Source: Pseudomonas putida
GTDB taxonomy: Bacteria; Pseudomonadota; Gammaproteobacteria; Pseudomonadales; Pseudomonadaceae
Direction: 5' to 3'
DNA: 64,000 bases
Assembly: GCF_009883635.2 (NCBI RefSeq)
Contig: NZ_CP026115.2
Location: 2,604,001-2,668,000 of the forward strand
The position numbers and the translations under genes were made by a program. This document shows, one piece after another, positions 53,262-62,214 of the stretch (positions are counted from its first letter, which is position 1; each line of letters opens with the position of its first letter). Below the pieces are notes generated by a model, which saw nothing but the letters and a program-made list of their open reading frames with translations, ran no database searches and was not told the DNA's origin.

Positions 53262-53717
53262 TTATTTGGCTGGATAGTTGGCGACTACTAGGTCCGCGCC
53301 GCTTTTGGTTAACCCAATGACTTGGTAGGCATGGCTTACGCCATCAACCTCCATGCCTGGGGATCCAGCTGGCATTCCTGGCACGGCGATCCCGACCAGA
53401 TCGTTCCGCTCCTTGAGTTCTCGAATCTGCTCAGCTGGCACGTGACCTTCAACAAACTTTCCATCAATCACGGCTGTGTGGCAGGACGCTAACCGTGGCG
53501 CTACGCCCAGCTTCTGTTTCACTGCGCTCATGTCCGTCTCAATATGGTCGGTCACTTTGAAACTATTGGCTTCCAAGTGCGCGATCCATTTCTTGCAGCA
53601 ACCGCAGTTCGCGTCTCGGTGAACGTCGATGGACAAAGGCTCGGCAGCGTAGGCCGCTGAGGTCACCAGCAGCCCAGCGATAGCGGCTAGACGAACGAGT
53701 ATCCGGTTAGTTGGCAT
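53262..53717 (-). CDS. copG: DUF411 periplasmic copper protein (CopG-like)
   Basis: 151-aa exported protein (signal peptide MPTNRILVRLAAIAGLLVTSAAYA) of the DUF411 family. The metal/redox motif is CGCC in HRDANCGCCKKWI, with another Cys in RLASCHTAVIDG and Met/His residues near the C-terminus. CopG proteins bind copper and may exchange its redox state. The ATG at 53717 overlaps the 3' end of the cytochrome gene by 11 nt, so it is translationally coupled. The much longer open frame upstream is an artefact. Last gene of the copA operon. Confidence 0.85.
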   Translation of the reverse strand: MPTNRILVRLAAIAGLLVTSAAYAAEPLSIDVHRDANCGCCKKWIAHLEANSFKVTDHIETDMSAVKQKLGVAPRLASCHTAVIDGKFVEGHVPAEQIRELKERNDLVGIAVPGMPAGSPGMEVDGVSHAYQVIGLTKSGADLVVANYPAK

Positions 53718-54489
53718 GAGTGTGCTCCTTACCGTCTTTGTGAACATGCGTCTTTGTCGACGATTTCGGGTGGGCGTCCGAATGGGCTTCGGCCGCATTG
53801 TGGTCACCGTGATGATCTGCCGCTTGGGTGGCGCCTGCGGGTGGAGCTCCATGGTCGTGAGCTGCCTGGGCATGATCGTTGTCTGCCGCTTCGTCGTGAT
53901 CGCCATGCTCGGCATGCCCGCTCCCGCCGTGCTGGCCCTCATGGTTATGCATATCGCTTTCGCCGCCGCCGTGCTGATGGCCACCGCTCGTGGCCACCAA
54001 AGCCTTGTACTGCTCGGGATTCATTTCGGGAAGTTGATCCAGGAACGCGACTATTCCCCAGATGTACTCATCACCCATGCTCTTGCCCCAAGCGGGCATG
54101 CCGGTGGCTTTGATGCCGTGCTTGATCGTCCAGAATGCGGCAGCCGGTTCGCCTCCGACACCCACCTTGGTGAGGTCAGGTGGCGACGGGTATAGCGCTT
54201 GGCTAAGTTCTGTCTTTCCAACGCCAGGGGCGAGGTGGCACCCAATGCACATGGCGTTGTAGTTGCCTGCGCCTGCCTTGATCAACGCAGCGTTCTTCAG
54301 GTCAGGCACTTCAATGTCTCGCGCTCGAACCTCAATCGACCGGTCGCGAGCCATGGCGAGAAACGAATGGACAGCCGGGAAGTGAGGATCATCGGCGCCG
54401 ACATTCACCAAGCCGAAATACGCGGTGCCCAATACCGCAGCACTTCCGACAGCACCGGCCACAAGCAGCGTTGTAATTGTTCTTTTCAT
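53707..54489 (-). CDS. Periplasmic cytochrome c with histidine-rich C-terminal tail
   Basis: 260-aa exported protein. The N-terminal hydrophobic segment MKRTITTLLVAGAVGSAAVLGTAYFGLV serves as signal or anchor. A single haem-binding motif CIGCH is at about residues 80-84, with a probable distal Met ligand in ATGMPAWG. After the haem domain, a roughly 90-residue tail contains about 20 histidines (GGHQHGGGESDMHNHEG and onward) and few hydrophobic residues, suited to copper binding. It lies between copB and copG in the copper operon, so electron transfer linked to copper redox cycling is inferred. Confidence 0.82.
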   Translation of the reverse strand: MKRTITTLLVAGAVGSAAVLGTAYFGLVNVGADDPHFPAVHSFLAMARDRSIEVRARDIEVPDLKNAALIKAGAGNYNAMCIGCHLAPGVGKTELSQALYPSPPDLTKVGVGGEPAAAFWTIKHGIKATGMPAWGKSMGDEYIWGIVAFLDQLPEMNPEQYKALVATSGGHQHGGGESDMHNHEGQHGGSGHAEHGDHDEAADNDHAQAAHDHGAPPAGATQAADHHGDHNAAEAHSDAHPKSSTKTHVHKDGKEHTHAN

Positions 54490-54499
54490 GTTGGAATTC

Positions 54500-55615
54500 T
54501 CAGAACCACATCCTGATACCGGCAACGAAGCGTGCCTCATCAACATCTCCACCCTCGTCTCGGATGAAGTCAGCGGTGTTGCCGTAGGAGCGGCTCCAGG
54601 TAACGCCTATGTACGGGGCAAACTGGCGGACGATTTCATACCGTAGACGCAGCCCGACTTCGGTATTGGCCAGACCCGATCCAACACCGCGCTCAGGATC
54701 GTTCTTGCCATAGAAGTTCGCCTCGGCCGTGGGCTGCAAAATCAAGCGATTGGTCAGCAGGATGTCGTATTCGCCTTCAAGACGCGCAGCAGTCTGGCCG
54801 TTCTCGCCGATGAACGCCGTAGCTTCGGCCTCGAAGTCATACAAGGCCATGCCCTGAATACCAAAGGCTGCCCAGGTCTGCGGTGATTCCGGTTTGAAAT
54901 CCTGACGGACTCCGGCGACCACGTCCCACCAAGGACTGACCGAGCGCCCGTATAGCAGTTGCAGCTCAGCGTCTTCGGTTACCCCATTGGTGCGCTCGCC
55001 TTCCGAGCGAACCCAGAGTCGATTGATGTCGCCGCCTACCCAGCCTGATGCGTCCCAGGCCAGGGTGCTGCCCTCATCGGCGTCTTGGTATTCGAGCTGG
55101 TCCAACAGGAAGAAGCTGTTGATTCCGCTGTCGTGCACCTGGTGGCCACCCAAAGGCGGAAAGGCTGCCTCGCGGTCGGCATCAGTGAGCACTGGAATCG
55201 GCGTGCGACTCGTTGTGGTCGGAGAAATCGCTGAACCATGATTCATCTGGGAATGGTCCATGCCCTTCATCGAACCGTGATCCATGCCCTTCATGTTTCC
55301 ATGGCCCATTTTGCTGTGGTCCATCTTGCTATGGTCCACCGGGCTGGATTTGCTCTGGCTTTGAGCATGCTCCATCTGGCTGTGATCAACAGGGGCAGGC
55401 TGTTTCTGCTGTTTGCTCACCCCCATCTTGCTGTGATCCATCGCCGGCATCGATTCGGACGGAACAGCATCCATTTGCATGGAACCGTGCCCCATTTTCG
55501 AATGATCCATGCCCGAGTGATCCATTTCTTCAGCGGCGAAGCTGGGCGTTACGCCCAGCATGCCGATTGAAACAGTCAGGGCCAGCAGCGAAGGCCGCCC
55601 AAGGCTATTGACCAT
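54500..55615 (-). CDS. copB: Copper resistance outer-membrane protein CopB
   Basis: 371-aa outer-membrane protein. The signal peptide ends near PSFAAEEM. Residues about 30-125 are a Met/His-rich copper-binding region with repeated MDHSKM and MDHGSM units. The C-terminal CopB domain (from [28 protein letters not shown]) is a predicted beta barrel ending in Phe (GIRMWF), the usual outer-membrane targeting end. The ATG at 55615 is preceded by AGGGA and overlaps the upstream small gene by 11 nt. It binds or sequesters copper at the outer membrane together with CopA. Confidence 0.92.
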   Translation of the reverse strand: MVNSLGRPSLLALTVSIGMLGVTPSFAAEEMDHSGMDHSKMGHGSMQMDAVPSESMPAMDHSKMGVSKQQKQPAPVDHSQMEHAQSQSKSSPVDHSKMDHSKMGHGNMKGMDHGSMKGMDHSQMNHGSAISPTTTSRTPIPVLTDADREAAFPPLGGHQVHDSGINSFFLLDQLEYQDADEGSTLAWDASGWVGGDINRLWVRSEGERTNGVTEDAELQLLYGRSVSPWWDVVAGVRQDFKPESPQTWAAFGIQGMALYDFEAEATAFIGENGQTAARLEGEYDILLTNRLILQPTAEANFYGKNDPERGVGSGLANTEVGLRLRYEIVRQFAPYIGVTWSRSYGNTADFIRDEGGDVDEARFVAGIRMWF

Positions 55616-55928
55616 CTTTCCCTGCCTTAGCTTTGTCGCTGCCATGCGATTCCATCATTTTGTCGTGGTCCATGCCTTCCATCGAGCCATGGTCCATCCC
55701 CTTCATCGAGCCGTGGTCCATACTTTCCATGGACCCATGGTCCATGCCTTCATGGTTCATCCCCTGACCCTGCTTGTCCTGCGAACCTTTGGCTTTACCG
55801 GCCTCGGTAGATTTCTGGGAATGCTGATCATGGTTGTCGCTGGACCACGACGACGGGGCATAAACAGCCAACATGCCGACCATCGCAGCAGAGAGGAAAA
55901 AGGCGCTTCGTTTCATTGGTTTGCTCAT
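55605..55928 (-). CDS. Small Met/His-rich periplasmic copper-binding protein
   Basis: 107-aa exported protein with a signal peptide ([24 protein letters not shown]) and a tail of GMDHGSM-type repeats ([18 protein letters not shown] and on), then a charged Lys/Asp/Gly end. GGAGA lies upstream. It is between copA and copB, with an 11-nt overlap into copB. The shared repeats suggest it arose from or serves the same copper sites as CopA and CopB. No defined family recognised. Confidence 0.8.
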   Translation of the reverse strand: MSKPMKRSAFFLSAAMVGMLAVYAPSSWSSDNHDQHSQKSTEAGKAKGSQDKQGQGMNHEGMDHGSMESMDHGSMKGMDHGSMEGMDHDKMMESHGSDKAKAGKDGQ

Positions 55929-55942
55929 CTCAAATCTCCAGC

Positions 55943-57856
55943 TCATTCGTCCACACGGACTTCTCGGAACATGCCCATTTCCATGTGGAACAGTAGGTGA
56001 CAGTGATAGGCCCAACGTCCCAAGGCATCTGCGGTGACGCGATAGCTTCGTTTTGAGCCAGGTGGCATGTCGATGGTGTGCTTGCGAACCATGAAGTTGC
56101 CGTTCTCGTCCTCCAGATCACTCCACATACCGTGGAGATGGATGGGGTGAGTCATCATGGTGTCGTTGACCAAGGTGATGCGAAGACGCTCGCCATATTT
56201 CAACCGCAGCGGTTCAGCATCAGAGAATTTGATACCGTCGAACGACCACGCGAACTTCTCCATGTGGCCGGTAAGGTGCAGTTCGATTGTGCGTCCAGGC
56301 TCTCGACCATCGGGATCGATGAAGGTGCTCCGCAAATCGGCGTAGGTCAGCACTCGGCGCCCGTTGTTGCGCAGGCCAATTCCCGGATCGTTCAGCTTCG
56401 GGGTCGGCGACATGGTCTGCATATCGACCAACGGGTTGTTTGTCTCGGAAGCCGGATGGCTCTGCATTGCACCGCTCATGCCGGCCATGCCCTCATGACT
56501 CATCCCAGCCATCGTGCTGTGATCCATGCCGGCCATGTTGCTATGGTCCATTCCAGCCATCTTGCTGTGGTCCATGCCGGCCATGCTGCTATGGTCCATT
56601 CCAGCCATCTTGCTGTGGTCCATGCCGGCCATGCTGCCATGGTCCATCCCAGCCATCTTGCTGTGATCCATCCCGGCCATGTTCCCCTGGTCCATGCCAG
56701 CCATGCCGCCGTGATCCATTCCGCCCATGCTGCCGTGGTCCATGCCCATATCGCTCATGGCGATGATCGGGCGTGGATCTACCTCCGGCACGGGCGCTTG
56801 CAAGCCTTCACGAACTGCCAGGGTGCCTCGGGAGTACCCGGTACGGTCCATGGATTGCGCGAAGATTGTATAGGCCTGCTCGTTTTCAGGTTCGACGATG
56901 ACATCGTAGGTTTCGGCAACGGCGATCCGGAACTCATCGACCGATACGGGTTTGACGTACTGGCCGTCGGCAGCCACAACCGTCATCTTGAGCCCAGGAA
57001 TCCGGACATCGAAATAGGTCATGGCCGAGCCGTTGATAAAGCGCAGGCGGATCTTCTCGCCGGGCTTGAAGATACCCGTCCAGTTGCCGTTCGGAGCCTG
57101 GCCGTTCATGAGGTAGGTGTAGGTATACCCGCTCACGTCAGCGAGGTCGGTGGGGCTCATCTTCATTTCAGCCCACATCTTCCGATCCGCTACAGCGGCC
57201 GACCAGCCTTTCTCGCTCACATCGTCAACGAAGTCGCTAACAGTGCGCTTGTGGAAGTTGTAGTAGTCAGATTGCTTCTTGAGTTTGGAGAGCACCCGCG
57301 CCGGGTCTTCATCCGTCCAATCGCTGAGCATGACGACGTAATCACGGTCGTACACAAACGGCTCCGGATCCTTGGCATCGATCACCAACGCCCCATAGAC
57401 CCCGGACTGTTCCTGGAAGCCTGAGTGGCTGTGATACCAGTAGGTGCCGTTCTGGTGGACCTTGAACTTGTATTCGTACATGCCATCGGGAGCGATGCCG
57501 TGGAAGCTCAAGCCCGGCACACCGTCCATGTTGGCGGGCAGGATGATGCCGTGCCAGTGAATGGAGGTGTCTTGTTTCAGCCGGTTGCGTACGCGCAGTG
57601 TCACGGTGTCGCCTTCGCGCCATCGCAGGATCGGCCCTGGCACCGAACCGTTGATGGCCATGGCCGTGCGAGCTGCACCCGTGATATTGACGGGGAGTTC
57701 GCCGATATACAGATCGAAGTCCGTGCCGCTCAGCACGTTCGGTTGGCCAGGGCTGGTCACGGCCCAGACCGGCGCGCGCCACATGCCGAGCCCACCCAGA
57801 AGTCCGGTAGCGGCCAGGCCTTTGACGAAAGATCGTCTCGTGGTTTTGCTTTGCAT
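55943..57856 (-). CDS. copA: Copper resistance multicopper oxidase CopA
   Basis: 637-aa periplasmic multicopper oxidase that binds copper and probably oxidises Cu(I). The Tat signal is [16 protein letters not shown] near the N-terminus. Copper-ligand motifs include [38 protein letters not shown] and [14 protein letters not shown] (type 1 Cys-His-Met). A Met-rich insert around residues 370-460 holds ten GMD(H/Q)xxM units plus two degenerate ones. The ATG at 57856 is supported by the Tat peptide. First gene of the copA operon. Confidence 0.95.
   Translation of the reverse strand: MQSKTTRRSFVKGLAATGLLGGLGMWRAPVWAVTSPGQPNVLSGTDFDLYIGELPVNITGAARTAMAINGSVPGPILRWREGDTVTLRVRNRLKQDTSIHWHGIILPANMDGVPGLSFHGIAPDGMYEYKFKVHQNGTYWYHSHSGFQEQSGVYGALVIDAKDPEPFVYDRDYVVMLSDWTDEDPARVLSKLKKQSDYYNFHKRTVSDFVDDVSEKGWSAAVADRKMWAEMKMSPTDLADVSGYTYTYLMNGQAPNGNWTGIFKPGEKIRLRFINGSAMTYFDVRIPGLKMTVVAADGQYVKPVSVDEFRIAVAETYDVIVEPENEQAYTIFAQSMDRTGYSRGTLAVREGLQAPVPEVDPRPIIAMSDMGMDHGSMGGMDHGGMAGMDQGNMAGMDHSKMAGMDHGSMAGMDHSKMAGMDHSSMAGMDHSKMAGMDHSNMAGMDHSTMAGMSHEGMAGMSGAMQSHPASETNNPLVDMQTMSPTPKLNDPGIGLRNNGRRVLTYADLRSTFIDPDGREPGRTIELHLTGHMEKFAWSFDGIKFSDAEPLRLKYGERLRITLVNDTMMTHPIHLHGMWSDLEDENGNFMVRKHTIDMPPGSKRSYRVTADALGRWAYHCHLLFHMEMGMFREVRVDE
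56500..56752 (-). repeat. 24-bp tandem repeats in copA (Met/His-rich region)
   Basis: About ten imperfect 24-bp units encode the octapeptide GMDHSKMA and variants. Alternating near-identical units suggest growth by slippage or unequal exchange. This array can vary in length between strains and may be mis-assembled with short reads. Confidence 0.85.
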
Positions 57857-58014
57857 GCCGTTGCGTCCAGTCAGGTAGATCGCTGATATCCAGGCTGCTC
57901 GATGGGGCAGCCCTTGGGTTCATTGGAGCTCTCACCAGTCTCGTAGACTTTCGTCACTGCGCGAGGCTGATGAGAGGCCGTAGTCTGAAACTGCCATAGT
58001 TCAGATTCCGGGGT

Positions 58015-58032
58015 GATTACATTTCTGTAAGC
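58015..58032. promoter_or_regulatory. Candidate CopR box upstream of copA
   Basis: GATTACATTTCTGTAAGC contains the inverted repeat TTACA-tttc-TGTAA and matches a second site at 58332-58349 at 14 of 18 positions. It lies about 160 nt upstream of copA. Binding by CopR is inferred. Confidence 0.55.
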
Positions 58033-58037
58033 TGGGA

Positions 58038-58244
58038 TCAGCAGCTTTCGTGGCCGGCATGCTTGCTGGACTGGGCGGCAACTGGCGCCTGCTCTTTCTT
58101 CTCCTGCGCAACTTGGAATGCCTGCATGGAGCTTTGGCGAGCCGCTTCCATCCGCGCAAAGGTCCGGTCCGCGCCGCCCTCTGCCAGGGCGATGCCTGCC
58201 ATGCCGAAGGTAACGACCATCACAATTGCTTTGACCATGTTCAT
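58038..58244 (-). CDS. Small exported copper-locus protein with C-terminal HxxHxxC
   Basis: 68-aa protein with a signal peptide (MNMVKAIVMVVTFGMAGIALA), a helical middle (TFARMEAARQSSMQAFQVAQEKKEQ) and a possible metal-binding end KHAGHESC. GAGGA lies 7 nt before the ATG. It is divergent from copR and upstream of copA. Homologous small proteins beside copRS are usually left hypothetical; a copper-binding role is inference. Confidence 0.72.
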   Translation of the reverse strand: MNMVKAIVMVVTFGMAGIALAEGGADRTFARMEAARQSSMQAFQVAQEKKEQAPVAAQSSKHAGHESC

Positions 58245-58331
58245 CTGGAGATCCTCAGTGGGTTCTGCGCCTCATGGCGTCAGGTACAGGGTCAAGTTAG
58301 CTTCGCGGTGCTGTCAGAAAACTGATCTCGA

Positions 58332-58349
58332 CATTACTTTTCCGTCAGC
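58332..58349. promoter_or_regulatory. Candidate CopR box between small gene and copR
   Basis: CATTACTTTTCCGTCAGC matches the copA-upstream site at 14 of 18 positions. It lies 60 nt upstream of copR and about 88 nt upstream of the divergent small gene, so it could control both. Confidence 0.5.
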
Positions 58350-58409
58350 TTCTGGTTGGGCGTCTTTTTTCCTGCAAACTGGAGATGCACCCCGCGTGGA
58401 TGAGAGCAG

Positions 58410-59087
58410 ATGAAATTACTCGTAGCCGAAGATGAGCCAAAAACCGGTGTCTACCTCCAGCAAGGTCTGACAGAAGCTGGCTTCACCGTTGACCGGGTGA
58501 TGACAGGCACTGACGCCCTGCAACAGGCACAGAGCGAAGCGTATGACTTGCTGATACTCGACGTGATGATGCCGGGGCTCGATGGCTGGGATGTCCTGCG
58601 CAAGATCCGTGCGGCGGGTCAGGATGTGCCGGTTCTTTTCTTGACGGCCCGAGACGGCGTAGACGACCGCGTGAAAGGTTTGGAACTGGGCGCTGATGAC
58701 TACCTGGTGAAGCCCTTTGCGTTCTCGGAGCTGCTGGCTCGGGTTCGCACGTTGTTGCGCAGAGGCAACGGTGGTGCTGCTCAAACCACCATGAAGATGG
58801 CAGACCTTGAGGTAGACCTGCTCAAGCGTCGAGCTACGCGAAACGGCAAGCGGATCGACCTTACCGCAAAGGAGTTTTCCCTGCTGGAGCTGCTCATGCG
58901 CCGACGCGGCGAGGTGCTCCCCAAGTCGCTGATCGCTTCTCAGGTCTGGGACATGAACTTCGACAGTGACACCAACGTGATTGAGGTAGCGATTCGCCGA
59001 CTGCGGGCCAAAATAGATGACGACTTCGCGCCAAAGCTCATCCATACCGCCCGAGGCATGGGCTACATGATGGATGTGCCCGAGTGA
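58410..59087 (+). CDS. copR: Copper response regulator CopR (OmpR family)
   Basis: 225-aa response regulator. The receiver domain has the acidic pocket EDE (7-9), phosphoacceptor Asp51 in [10 protein letters not shown], and Lys in [10 protein letters not shown]. The C-terminal winged helix ends with the OmpR-type [20 protein letters not shown] and TARGMGYM. Divergent from the copper-binding genes and overlapping copS by one base. It is expected to activate copA and the cus operon in response to copper. Confidence 0.93.
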   Translation: MKLLVAEDEPKTGVYLQQGLTEAGFTVDRVMTGTDALQQAQSEAYDLLILDVMMPGLDGWDVLRKIRAAGQDVPVLFLTARDGVDDRVKGLELGADDYLVKPFAFSELLARVRTLLRRGNGGAAQTTMKMADLEVDLLKRRATRNGKRIDLTAKEFSLLELLMRRRGEVLPKSLIASQVWDMNFDSDTNVIEVAIRRLRAKIDDDFAPKLIHTARGMGYMMDVPE

Positions 59088-60493
59088 TGCGCCCGCAATC
59101 ATCGCTCGTCAAGCGACTGACCCTGATGTTCATGTTCGCAGTGACTGCTGTCCTGGTGGTTGCCGGGGTGGCTTTCTACGGGCTCAGCCAGCACCATTTC
59201 CGGATGCTGGATGAGCAGGCGCTTTCCGAAAAGCTGGAGTCAACGCGTCATATCCTGTCCATCTCAGCAGCGCGAGGCGGGCTCCACGATCAGGAGCAGC
59301 AGCTGCGGGCATTGCTCGGCGCACATCAGGATTTGTCGGCGAAAATCACCAAGGCTGACGGTACGGTCCTGTTTTCAGACCCCAAAGCCTCCCAAATTCC
59401 CCAGCGGTTCGAGCAGGCGCACCGGGGTGCGGTCTGGGAATGGCAGGATGAATCGCAGAACTTTCGCGGCATTACCGCCCAGCTGACCATTGCAGGCGAG
59501 CCGGAACCGGTGACGGCCGTGCTGATGCTCGATGTCACCACTCACGCCCATTTCTTTGTCACCCTGCAATGGTGGTTCGGAATTGGCCTGGTGATCAGCG
59601 CGATTGTAAGCGCAGGCTTGGGTTGGGTCGTGGCCAAGAGTGGGCTTCGGCCTGTTGGGCAAATCACCAAAGTGGCCACCGGGATGTCGGCAAGATCGCT
59701 CCGCGAGCGCATTCCCCTGGAGCCCGTGCCGCTAGAGCTTCAGGAGCTCATCCTGTCTTTCAACGGGATGCTGGGACGGTTGGAGGATGCATTCGTTCGG
59801 TTGTCCAACTTCTCTGCCGATATCGCTCACGAGTTGAGAACGCCAGTCAGCAACCTTCTGACCCATACTGAAGTGGTGCTCACCAAGAAGCGTGACCTGG
59901 ATGCCTATGAGGAGAACCTCTATTCGAACCTGGAAGACCTCAAGCGTATGTCGCGCATGATCGACGACATGCTGTTCCTCGCCAAGGCGGATAACGGTCT
60001 GATCGTCCCTGAGCAGATTGATGTGGAGCTCTCCGACCTCGTTTCCAAGCTGTTCGAGTACTACCAGTTCCTGGCTGAGGATCAAGGCATCCAGCTGACC
60101 CTACACGGGCAGGGTAAGGTTCGTGGCGATCGCCTGATGATTGACCGAGCGCTTTCCAACCTTCTATCCAACGCGTTGCGCTACACCCCGGAAGGTAACG
60201 AGATATCAGTGCGAATCGAGCAGACGCCTGAAAGCGTGACGCTTTCCGTGCGTAACAGCGGGGTAATCATCGATTCCCAGCACATTGGCAAGATCTTCGA
60301 CCGATTCTATCGAGCCGATCCAGCCAGGCGCGAAGGCGGCCCAAGCAATGCAGGCCTGGGTCTGTCGATAACCCGCTCTATCATCGAGGCTCATAGCGGA
60401 CGAATCTGGTGTACTTCAGCGGAGGGTGTCACAACCTTCTTCATCAGTCTCCCAGCCTCTAAGCGGTGGGTTAGTGCAGCCCCAACCCCTTAA
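59087..60493 (+). CDS. copS: Copper sensor histidine kinase CopS
   Basis: Inner-membrane histidine kinase (468 aa). One membrane helix near the N-terminus (LTLMFMFAVTAVLVVAGVAFYGL) and another near residues 165-190 enclose a periplasmic sensor domain; a HAMP domain follows. The phosphorylated His lies in FSADIAHELRTPVSNLL, and the ATPase domain has LSNLLSNALRYTPEG, IFDRFYRAD and GLGLSITRSII. The ATG at 59087 shares its A with the copR stop; a GTG at 59084 would add one residue. Senses periplasmic copper for CopR. Confidence 0.92.
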   Translation: MRPQSSLVKRLTLMFMFAVTAVLVVAGVAFYGLSQHHFRMLDEQALSEKLESTRHILSISAARGGLHDQEQQLRALLGAHQDLSAKITKADGTVLFSDPKASQIPQRFEQAHRGAVWEWQDESQNFRGITAQLTIAGEPEPVTAVLMLDVTTHAHFFVTLQWWFGIGLVISAIVSAGLGWVVAKSGLRPVGQITKVATGMSARSLRERIPLEPVPLELQELILSFNGMLGRLEDAFVRLSNFSADIAHELRTPVSNLLTHTEVVLTKKRDLDAYEENLYSNLEDLKRMSRMIDDMLFLAKADNGLIVPEQIDVELSDLVSKLFEYYQFLAEDQGIQLTLHGQGKVRGDRLMIDRALSNLLSNALRYTPEGNEISVRIEQTPESVTLSVRNSGVIIDSQHIGKIFDRFYRADPARREGGPSNAGLGLSITRSIIEAHSGRIWCTSAEGVTTFFISLPASKRWVSAAPTP

Positions 60494-60529
60494 TGCTGAA
60501 CTCATCCCGGTAATCTATACTCGCCCATC

Positions 60530-60877
60530 ATGAATCGGTTCATTCGACTGCTCACCATCCTGATGCTTATCGTGGCGCTTCCGCTTAACGGGATGGCGGG
60601 CATCGATTCGGCGACTGAACCTTGCCCAATGCAGACCATGGGCATGGAAATGATGGCGGGTATGGATCATGACTGCTGCCAGGACCAAGACCTGGGCAAG
60701 GCCGGCGATCACGCCAAATCCTGCAAGGTCGGCCAGGAGTGCAGGACTGCTAGCACAGTGCAGCTCAGCTTCCTGACGCCTGGGCTGACCTTTGCCAAGC
60801 CACGACCTGCCGATACCTACGCGGTAGGCATAGCGACAGGCTCTCCCCCCGATCCATGGCGGCCTCCCCGCGTCTGA
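60530..60877 (+). CDS. Small Met/Cys-rich exported protein upstream of cusC (CzcI/CopL-like)
   Basis: 115-aa protein with a signal peptide (MNRFIRLLTILMLIVALPLNGMAG), a Met/Cys/His-rich middle (PMQTMGMEMMAGMDHDCCQ, then CKVGQECRT) and a Pro-rich end. It is 36 nt after copS and 86 nt before cusC. Small Cys/Met-rich proteins often start RND metal-efflux operons (CzcI, CopL). Metal binding or operon regulation is inferred. The ribosome binding site is weak. Confidence 0.65.
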   Translation: MNRFIRLLTILMLIVALPLNGMAGIDSATEPCPMQTMGMEMMAGMDHDCCQDQDLGKAGDHAKSCKVGQECRTASTVQLSFLTPGLTFAKPRPADTYAVGIATGSPPDPWRPPRV

Positions 60878-60963
60878 TTCCCTCTTAATTTCACACCGTC
60901 GTTCCGCCTAGCAGCGGGGCGATGGCACGCGCCTGGGCGCTGATCTTTCGAGGAATCATTTTC

Positions 60964-62214
60964 ATGACTCCCCAACGTTTTCAGGGACGGATAACCACGG
61001 CCGTCCTGTTCATACTGCTGCCGGCTGTCTCGGCACAGGCTGCAACGCTGTCGCTGGATGAGGCGCTGCAACTGGCTGAACGCAACGCTCCCTCTCTACA
61101 GGCCCGCCAGGAGCAGGCATCAGCTGCGCGCAGCGCAGTCATTCCAGCGGGCGAACTACCCGATCCGCGCCTGAATCTCGGGGTACAGAACCTGCCGATT
61201 GAAGGCACCGACCGCTGGAGCATGAACAGAGACTTCATGACCATGCAGGTGGTTGGCCTGTCCCAAGAAGTACCGAACCGGGACAAACGCAAAGCTCGCA
61301 TAGAGACAGCGCAGGCCACGGTCGAGCGAGCCGATGCCGAGGCGCTGTTCGAACGGCTGAAAGTTCGGGCGGCAACCGCACAGGCTTGGGTGGCTGCATA
61401 CACCGTGCAGCGAAAGCTTGAACAGTTCGACGCCTTCTACAAAGAAAACCAGCTGCTGGCTTCCACGGTGCGGGCCAGCCTGGCCGGAGGCGCAGGCTCA
61501 ACGGCCGATACGTTGGCTCCCAAACAGGAATTGGCACAGTTGGACGAGCAGAAAGACGTTCTGTTGAGTCAGTCAGCTCAGGCGCGAGCCGCGCTGAAGC
61601 GCTGGATTGGGCAGGACGCCGAAGTGGGCGCGCCGACGTTCCCTGTCTGGCCTGTAGATGCAGCTGAATACTTGCACTCCGTCCATGCCCATCCGGAGCT
61701 CAATACCTACAACGCCATGACACGCGAGGCTCAAGCCCAGGTACACCAGGCTCAGGCGGAAAAGAAATCGGATTGGTCCTGGGGGGTGGATTATCAGCGC
61801 CGTGGTCCGGACTTCAGCAACATGGTCAGCCTGCAAGTCAGCTTCCAGTTGCCGTTGTTCACCAGCTCCCGGCAAGACCCAATGATTGCGGCACGACGCG
61901 CATAAGTTCGCCAATTGGAAAATGAGCAGGACGCTGCCCTGCGCGAGCATCAAGCTCAGCTTGAAACAGACCTTGCCGAGTACCAACGCTTGCAACGGGC
62001 TGTACGGCGCAGTCGCGAAACACTTTTGCCCCTGGCCGAGGACCGGGTACGCCTCGCTCTGGCGGACTACCGCGCCGGTAATTCGCCGTTGAGTGAAGTG
62101 CTGTCGGCACGCCGGCAGCGTGTGGAAGCGCTGCTACAGGATGTGGACCTGCAAGGACAGTTGGCGGCAACAGCAGCGCGTCTGCATTTCGTTTATGGAG
62201 AGGTGCGGGCATGA
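60964..62214 (+). pseudogene. cusC: CusC-type outer-membrane efflux factor split by an in-frame TAA
   Basis: TolC-family outer-membrane channel of a copper/silver RND pump. The first part (codons 1-313) has a signal peptide ending near SAQA and the motif LSLDEALQLAERNAPSLQARQEQ. It stops at TAA at 61903-61905, within ARRA-stop-VRQLENEQ. The same frame continues without shift to a TGA at 62212-62214, encoding the rest (QLETDLAEYQRL to [11 protein letters not shown]). One C-to-T change from CAA (Gln) explains it. A restart at TTG 61915 could give a 99-aa fragment, but a working trimeric barrel is unlikely. Could be a real mutation or a sequencing error. The terminal ATGA overlaps cusB. Confidence 0.85.

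Noticed and set aside
56500-56752. Regular 24-bp repeats that could look like a CRISPR array
   Set aside because: They have no unique spacers, are in frame, and encode the Met/His-rich octapeptides of CopA.
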